A program made the translations under genes and the position numbers. Below are positions 6,600-8,765 of a stretch of 8,765 nt of DNA, one piece after another. Numbering within the stretch: the first letter of the stretch is position 1; every line of letters starts with the position of its first letter. Under the pieces are notes generated by a model. The model was not told the origin of the DNA. It saw nothing but the letters and a program-made list of their open reading frames with translations, and did no database searches. The stretch covers positions 1-8,765 of the forward strand of contig JAFDCW010000122.1 of the NCBI GenBank assembly GCA_019312705.1, read 5' to 3'. Source of the DNA: Deltaproteobacteria bacterium. GTDB taxonomy: Bacteria > Myxococcota > Polyangia > Polyangiales > B10-G4.

Positions 6600-8147
6600 C
6601 TAGAGTTGGTCGATCGTCAGCATGCCGTGGCCGGTCCGGGCGCCCGCCGTCGCCGAGGGCGAGGTACCGGCGTTGAACGAGCCGCCGCCGCCAGCGATGC
6701 GGCCGCCGTCACCGCCGGAGTAGCCCCCGCCGCCGCCGCCACCGTTGCACCCGGCCCCCGTCCCACCGCCCCCAAATCCGCCGTCGGATCCGTCCGCGCA
6801 GGTATGCGCCGAGATCGACGTGTCACCACCTCGAGCGCCCGATGAGAACGCGACCCCGCCGCGCCCCCCGGCGGCAGTATCGTCGGCGGCGCCGTCGGCG
6901 TCTGCTCCACCCCCGCCAGACCCCCAGGTTGCGGAGGACACCACACCGCCTTGGCGGAGTCCGGTAGTTTTCGCGCTGCACGGGTGCGTCACCGCCGAAA
7001 GCGACCCCGTGCCGCCATACTCGCCAGCGCGACCGTCGCAGCCATTCTGACTCGCCAACTCCCGGAGGCCGCCGCCCCCCCCGGCGACGAGCAGCAGCTC
7101 CATTCTGTCGGCGTTGTAGACCCACGTCCCGCCGCCCCCTCCCCCGCTGGCTGCGGAAGAGGATCCCATCTGCCCCACCACGATGTGGAGCTCGACACCC
7201 GCAGACAGAGTGAACTCGCCTGATACGCGCGCGCCGCGCCCCCCCTCACGACCCGCCTCCGCGCTCGCTCCCTCGGCGCCCCACGCCTCGAGCTCGTAGC
7301 GCCCAGCCTCCGGCACGATCCAGACCTGGTGCCCAATGACCAACGTCACCTCACCGCTGAGGGTGGTCCCACTATAAGAGGAGGTGCAGCTGGTGGGACC
7401 GTTCGGTCCGGTCGCGCTGCAGTTGCTGAACGTGCGAATGCCAGACCAGGGAGACACGCAACCCCCGGCTGCGCAGCTGAGCCCAGAGCCGCAGCCGCGG
7501 AAGCAAGCCCCGCAGTGTCGCGCATCGGTGAGTGTGTCGACGCAGACGCCACCGCAATCATCGAGGCCGGCCATCTCACAGGTCGACCGGCAACGCCCGA
7601 CTACGCAATCCTCCACGGCGCCGCAGACGATGCCGCAGCCCCCGCAGTTCTCGGCGTCGGTTTCGAGCTGGCTGCAGCGACCGGCGCATTCCGTAAATCC
7701 GCCGTCGCAGGATGAAAGGCACGCCCCGCCGCTACACAACTCCTCGCCTCCGCATCGAATGCCGCAGCCCCCGCAGTTCTCGGCGTCCGTGCGCGTCTCG
7801 ACGCATAGCCCGCTGCACTCGCTTTCCGTGCCCCGGCAGCCGCTCATCACACAGGAGCCAGCCTCGCAGAGGGAGCCGGGCTCACACGACGTGCCGCATG
7901 CTCCGCAGTTCATCGTATCGACGCTGATGTCGACGCAAGCGCCGGCGCAGTCGGTTGTGCCGCGGGGGCATCCTGCATCACCCGGCACGTCGCCATCTTC
8001 GACTCCCCCGTCAACGGGAGTGCTCGCATCAGCGGGGGGCATGCTCCCATCGCGGCCCCTTTCCCCCCGGCTCCGGCCGCTGCCGCAAGCCGCGGAGGCC
8101 AACGTGACGGTTAAGATCAGGGCAATTTGTATGAACGTGGAGTGCAT
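6600..8147 (-). CDS. Cys-rich-repeat lipoprotein with C-terminal ALK/LTK-type glycine-rich domain
   Basis: The predicted exported lipoprotein has 515 residues. MHSTFIQIALILTVTLASAAC gives a lipobox-like end with Cys21; Gly at +2 favours the outer membrane or surface. Residues 22-59 are a polar, Asp/Gly/Pro-rich linker. Residues 60-230 hold four tandem repeats starting at C60, C104, C147 and C190 (period 43-44). Each has eight cysteines around a core of NCGGCG type, a repeat class frequent in myxobacterial lipoproteins. From about 237, FSNCSATGPNGPTSC, a strand region ending WIVPEAGRYELEAWGAEG, VGQMG, LLLVAGGGGG, GGFGGGGTGAGCNGGGGGGG and a final GHGMLTI follow the same order as the glycine-rich region of ALK/LTK receptors. 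The start is supported by AAGGA at 8157-8153 with 5-nt spacing. The gene lies downstream of two tRNAs on the same strand. A surface adhesion or binding role is inference. Confidence 0.85.
   Translation of the reverse strand: MHSTFIQIALILTVTLASAACGSGRSRGERGRDGSMPPADASTPVDGGVEDGDVPGDAGCPRGTTDCAGACVDISVDTMNCGACGTSCEPGSLCEAGSCVMSGCRGTESECSGLCVETRTDAENCGGCGIRCGGEELCSGGACLSSCDGGFTECAGRCSQLETDAENCGGCGIVCGAVEDCVVGRCRSTCEMAGLDDCGGVCVDTLTDARHCGACFRGCGSGLSCAAGGCVSPWSGIRTFSNCSATGPNGPTSCTSSYSGTTLSGEVTLVIGHQVWIVPEAGRYELEAWGAEGASAEAGREGGRGARVSGEFTLSAGVELHIVVGQMGSSSAASGGGGGGTWVYNADRMELLLVAGGGGGLRELASQNGCDGRAGEYGGTGSLSAVTHPCSAKTTGLRQGGVVSSATWGSGGGGADADGAADDTAAGGRGGVAFSSGARGGDTSISAHTCADGSDGGFGGGGTGAGCNGGGGGGGYSGGDGGRIAGGGGSFNAGTSPSATAGARTGHGMLTIDQL
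7630..7787 (-). repeat. Exact 29-nt direct repeat within the Cys-rich repeats
   Basis: The same 29 nt occur at 7630-7658 and 7759-7787, exactly 129 nt (43 codons) apart. On the minus strand they encode DAENCGGCGI in repeats 2 and 3 of the lipoprotein. The identity at DNA level across all codon positions suggests that these two units are the most recent duplication, or are kept alike by gene conversion. Confidence 0.8.
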
Positions 8148-8166
8148 TTCGGTCCTTGTGCACTCC
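8139..8166 (-). promoter_or_regulatory. Start-region RNA hairpin with Shine-Dalgarno in the loop (CsrA/RsmA-like site)
   Basis: On the minus-strand transcript GGAGUGCA (8166-8159) and UGCACUCC (8146-8139) form a perfect 8-bp stem around a 12-nt loop. The loop carries AAGGA, the ribosome-binding site of the lipoprotein. The A of the AUG is the last loop base, and UG begins the stem. ACAAGGA matches the core of the CsrA/RsmA consensus (ACARGGA), with GGA in the loop as these proteins prefer. The pairing and motif are seen directly; control by a CsrA-type protein or by the fold alone is inference. Confidence 0.5.
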
Positions 8167-8276
8167 TACGTCGCCTGGGCCGGCAAATTCCGTGGTGTCG
8201 CACGATTTGTGGGCCACTCGGCTGAGCCGCTCGATGACCGCGCCCAGCTTCCCGAGTGAATGCCGCGAGCACGGCG

Positions 8277-8288
8277 CGGGCAAGCCCG
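8277..8288 (-). terminator. Possible tRNA-operon 3' hairpin with CUUG tetraloop
   Basis: CGGG-CUUG-CCCG on the minus strand starts 9 nt after the tRNA-Arg CCA end. G(CUUG)C is a known stable tetraloop arrangement. The stem is only 4-5 bp and no U-run follows, so this may be a processing stop or an attenuator rather than a real terminator. Read-through into the lipoprotein gene cannot be excluded. Confidence 0.22.
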
Positions 8289-8297
8289 GGGCATTGA

Positions 8298-8374
8298 TGG
8301 CGCGCCCGCCTGGATTCGAACCAGGGACCATCGGCTTAGAAGGCCGCCGCTCTATCCAGCTGAGCTACGGGCAC
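8298..8374 (-). tRNA. tRNA-Arg(TCT)
   Basis: A complete cloverleaf folds on the minus strand. Acceptor GTGCCCG pairs with CGGGCGC (one G-U pair), and the discriminator is G73. The D stem is GCTC/GAGC. The anticodon loop CTTCTAA (8342-8336) has TCT at 8340-8338. The T arm is CCTGG-TTCGAAT-CCAGG. CCA is encoded at 8300-8298. It reads AGA codons, which are rare in such a GC-rich genome. It lies 8 nt downstream of tRNA-Pro and is surely co-transcribed with it. Confidence 0.96.
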
Positions 8375-8382
8375 ATAACTAG

Positions 8383-8456
8383 TCGGGGTGGCGGGATTCG
8401 AACCCACGACCTCAAGCTCCCAAAGCTTGCGCACTACCAGGCTGTGCTACACCCCG
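8383..8456 (-). tRNA. tRNA-Pro(TGG)
   Basis: A complete cloverleaf folds on the minus strand. Acceptor CGGGGTG pairs perfectly with CACCCCG, and the C1-G72 pair with A73 is typical of bacterial tRNA-Pro. The D stem is GCAC/GTGC and the anticodon stem CAAGC/GCTTG. The loop TTTGGGA (8424-8418) has TGG at 8422-8420. The T arm is GTGGG-TTCGAAT-CCCGC. The next bases are CTA, not CCA, so the tail must be added after transcription. It is the first gene of a two-tRNA unit. Confidence 0.96.
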
Positions 8457-8465
8457 AACAGCGGG

Positions 8466-8493
8466 AACATAGCCAAGGGATCCTACGGGTCAA
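8466..8493 (-). promoter_or_regulatory. Sigma70-type promoter of the tRNA-Pro/tRNA-Arg unit
   Basis: On the minus strand TTGACC (8493-8488) and TATGTT (8471-8466) are spaced by 16 bp and match the -35 and -10 consensus well. The discriminator that follows, CCCGCTG, is GC-rich, as in stable-RNA promoters under stringent control. The expected transcript start is about 8458-8460, leaving a leader of only 2-4 nt before the tRNA-Pro 5' end at 8456. A 6-bp inverted repeat GGGTCA/TGACCC (8487-8492/8503-8508) overlaps the -35 box. Confidence 0.6.
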
Positions 8494-8765
8494 TGGTGTC
8501 TGTGACCCGAATTGCCCGGATGCGGGGAGACCCGCCGAGGCGCGGCGAAGCTCTCGGAGGCTGTCCCGGAGCCCCGACCGAGGCCCCCAGCGTCACTGCG
8601 CAGGCAGTCCCTCGCTGCCAAATCGGCGCCAGAAGCCCCGCCGCCGAAATATTGAGAGAGGTGTCGGGCGGACACCCGTGTGTCACAAAGTGACGGCGAC
8701 ATATCCCTGCTTTTCTCTGCAATTCCGACGACGTAAGGATTGCGCGGGAGGGATCGCCGCCGGCG
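8494..8765. other. Gene-free stretch with small inverted repeats
   Basis: I see no convincing coding region here. The frames that are open lack a ribosome site and recognisable motifs, and one runs into the tRNA promoter. Small hairpins are present: GCGGG-GAGA-CCCGC (8522-8535, GNRA-type loop), GGTGTC-N5-GACACC (8660-8676) and GTCAC-AAA-GTGAC (8682-8694). A purine run GGGAGGG near 8747-8752 could be the ribosome site of a plus-strand gene starting beyond the right edge, but this cannot be tested here. Confidence 0.4.

Noticed and set aside
6700..7200. GCC/CCG-rich runs as a simple-sequence repeat or CRISPR-like element
   Set aside because: They are glycine codons (GGC/GGG/GGT) of the glycine-rich domain on the minus strand; there are no regular spacers.
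7384..8259. A 291-codon plus-strand frame opposite the lipoprotein
   Set aside because: Its Pro/Ser/Gln-rich, repetitive product is the antisense image of the Cys-rich repeats, and the minus strand has the lipobox, the ribosome site and the cysteine pattern.
8029..8331. Minus-strand frame beginning MVPGSNPGGRA
   Set aside because: Its N-terminus is the tRNA-Arg T arm and the rest is the spacer and the start of the lipoprotein gene in another frame.
8388..8693. Plus-strand frame beginning MAGFEPTTSSSQSL
   Set aside because: This is the well-known false protein made by translating the strand opposite a tRNA.
8483..8722. A 79-codon minus-strand frame upstream of the tRNAs
   Set aside because: It has no ribosome site, contains no recognisable motif and runs over the tRNA -35 region.

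Overview
The window is very GC-rich with strong G/C third-position bias. It also carries a lipoprotein with long tandem Cys-rich repeats of the kind common in myxobacteria. Together these suggest Myxococcota or a related former deltaproteobacterium. No rRNA, phage, IS element or CRISPR array is visible.

Left part (1-3115, minus strand): a likely operon runs right to left. It holds a short YgfK-like iron-sulfur oxidoreductase, then after 7 nt a protein-L-isoaspartate methyltransferase (pcm), then after about 95 nt an OsmC-family protein cut by the left edge.

Centre (3163-5889, plus strand): two fold-type-II PLP enzymes start divergently from the YgfK-like gene across a 47-bp gap holding a 6+5+6 inverted repeat. 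The first has the zinc ribbon and lysine motif of threonine synthases. The second is an unnamed enzyme with a TrpB-like TGAHK lysine motif. The YgfK-like protein keeps the N-terminal TIM-barrel part and the C-terminal two-[4Fe-4S] part of YgfK but lacks the GltD-like FAD/NAD(P)H module between them. The set of YgfK-like protein plus two PLP enzymes is the best candidate here for an undescribed pathway. Its substrate cannot be read from the sequence.

Right part: a small secreted beta-barrel-like protein (5944-6537, plus) converges on a 515-residue lipoprotein (8147-6600, minus). The lipoprotein has four eight-cysteine repeats followed by a glycine-rich domain that resembles the ligand-binding glycine-rich region of animal ALK/LTK receptors. 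Its start region can fold into an 8-bp hairpin with the Shine-Dalgarno sequence in the loop, in an ACAAGGA context like a CsrA/RsmA site. Upstream on the same strand lie tRNA-Pro(TGG) and tRNA-Arg(TCT), with a good sigma70-type promoter almost touching the tRNA-Pro 5' end. The last 270 bases hold no convincing gene, only small inverted repeats.
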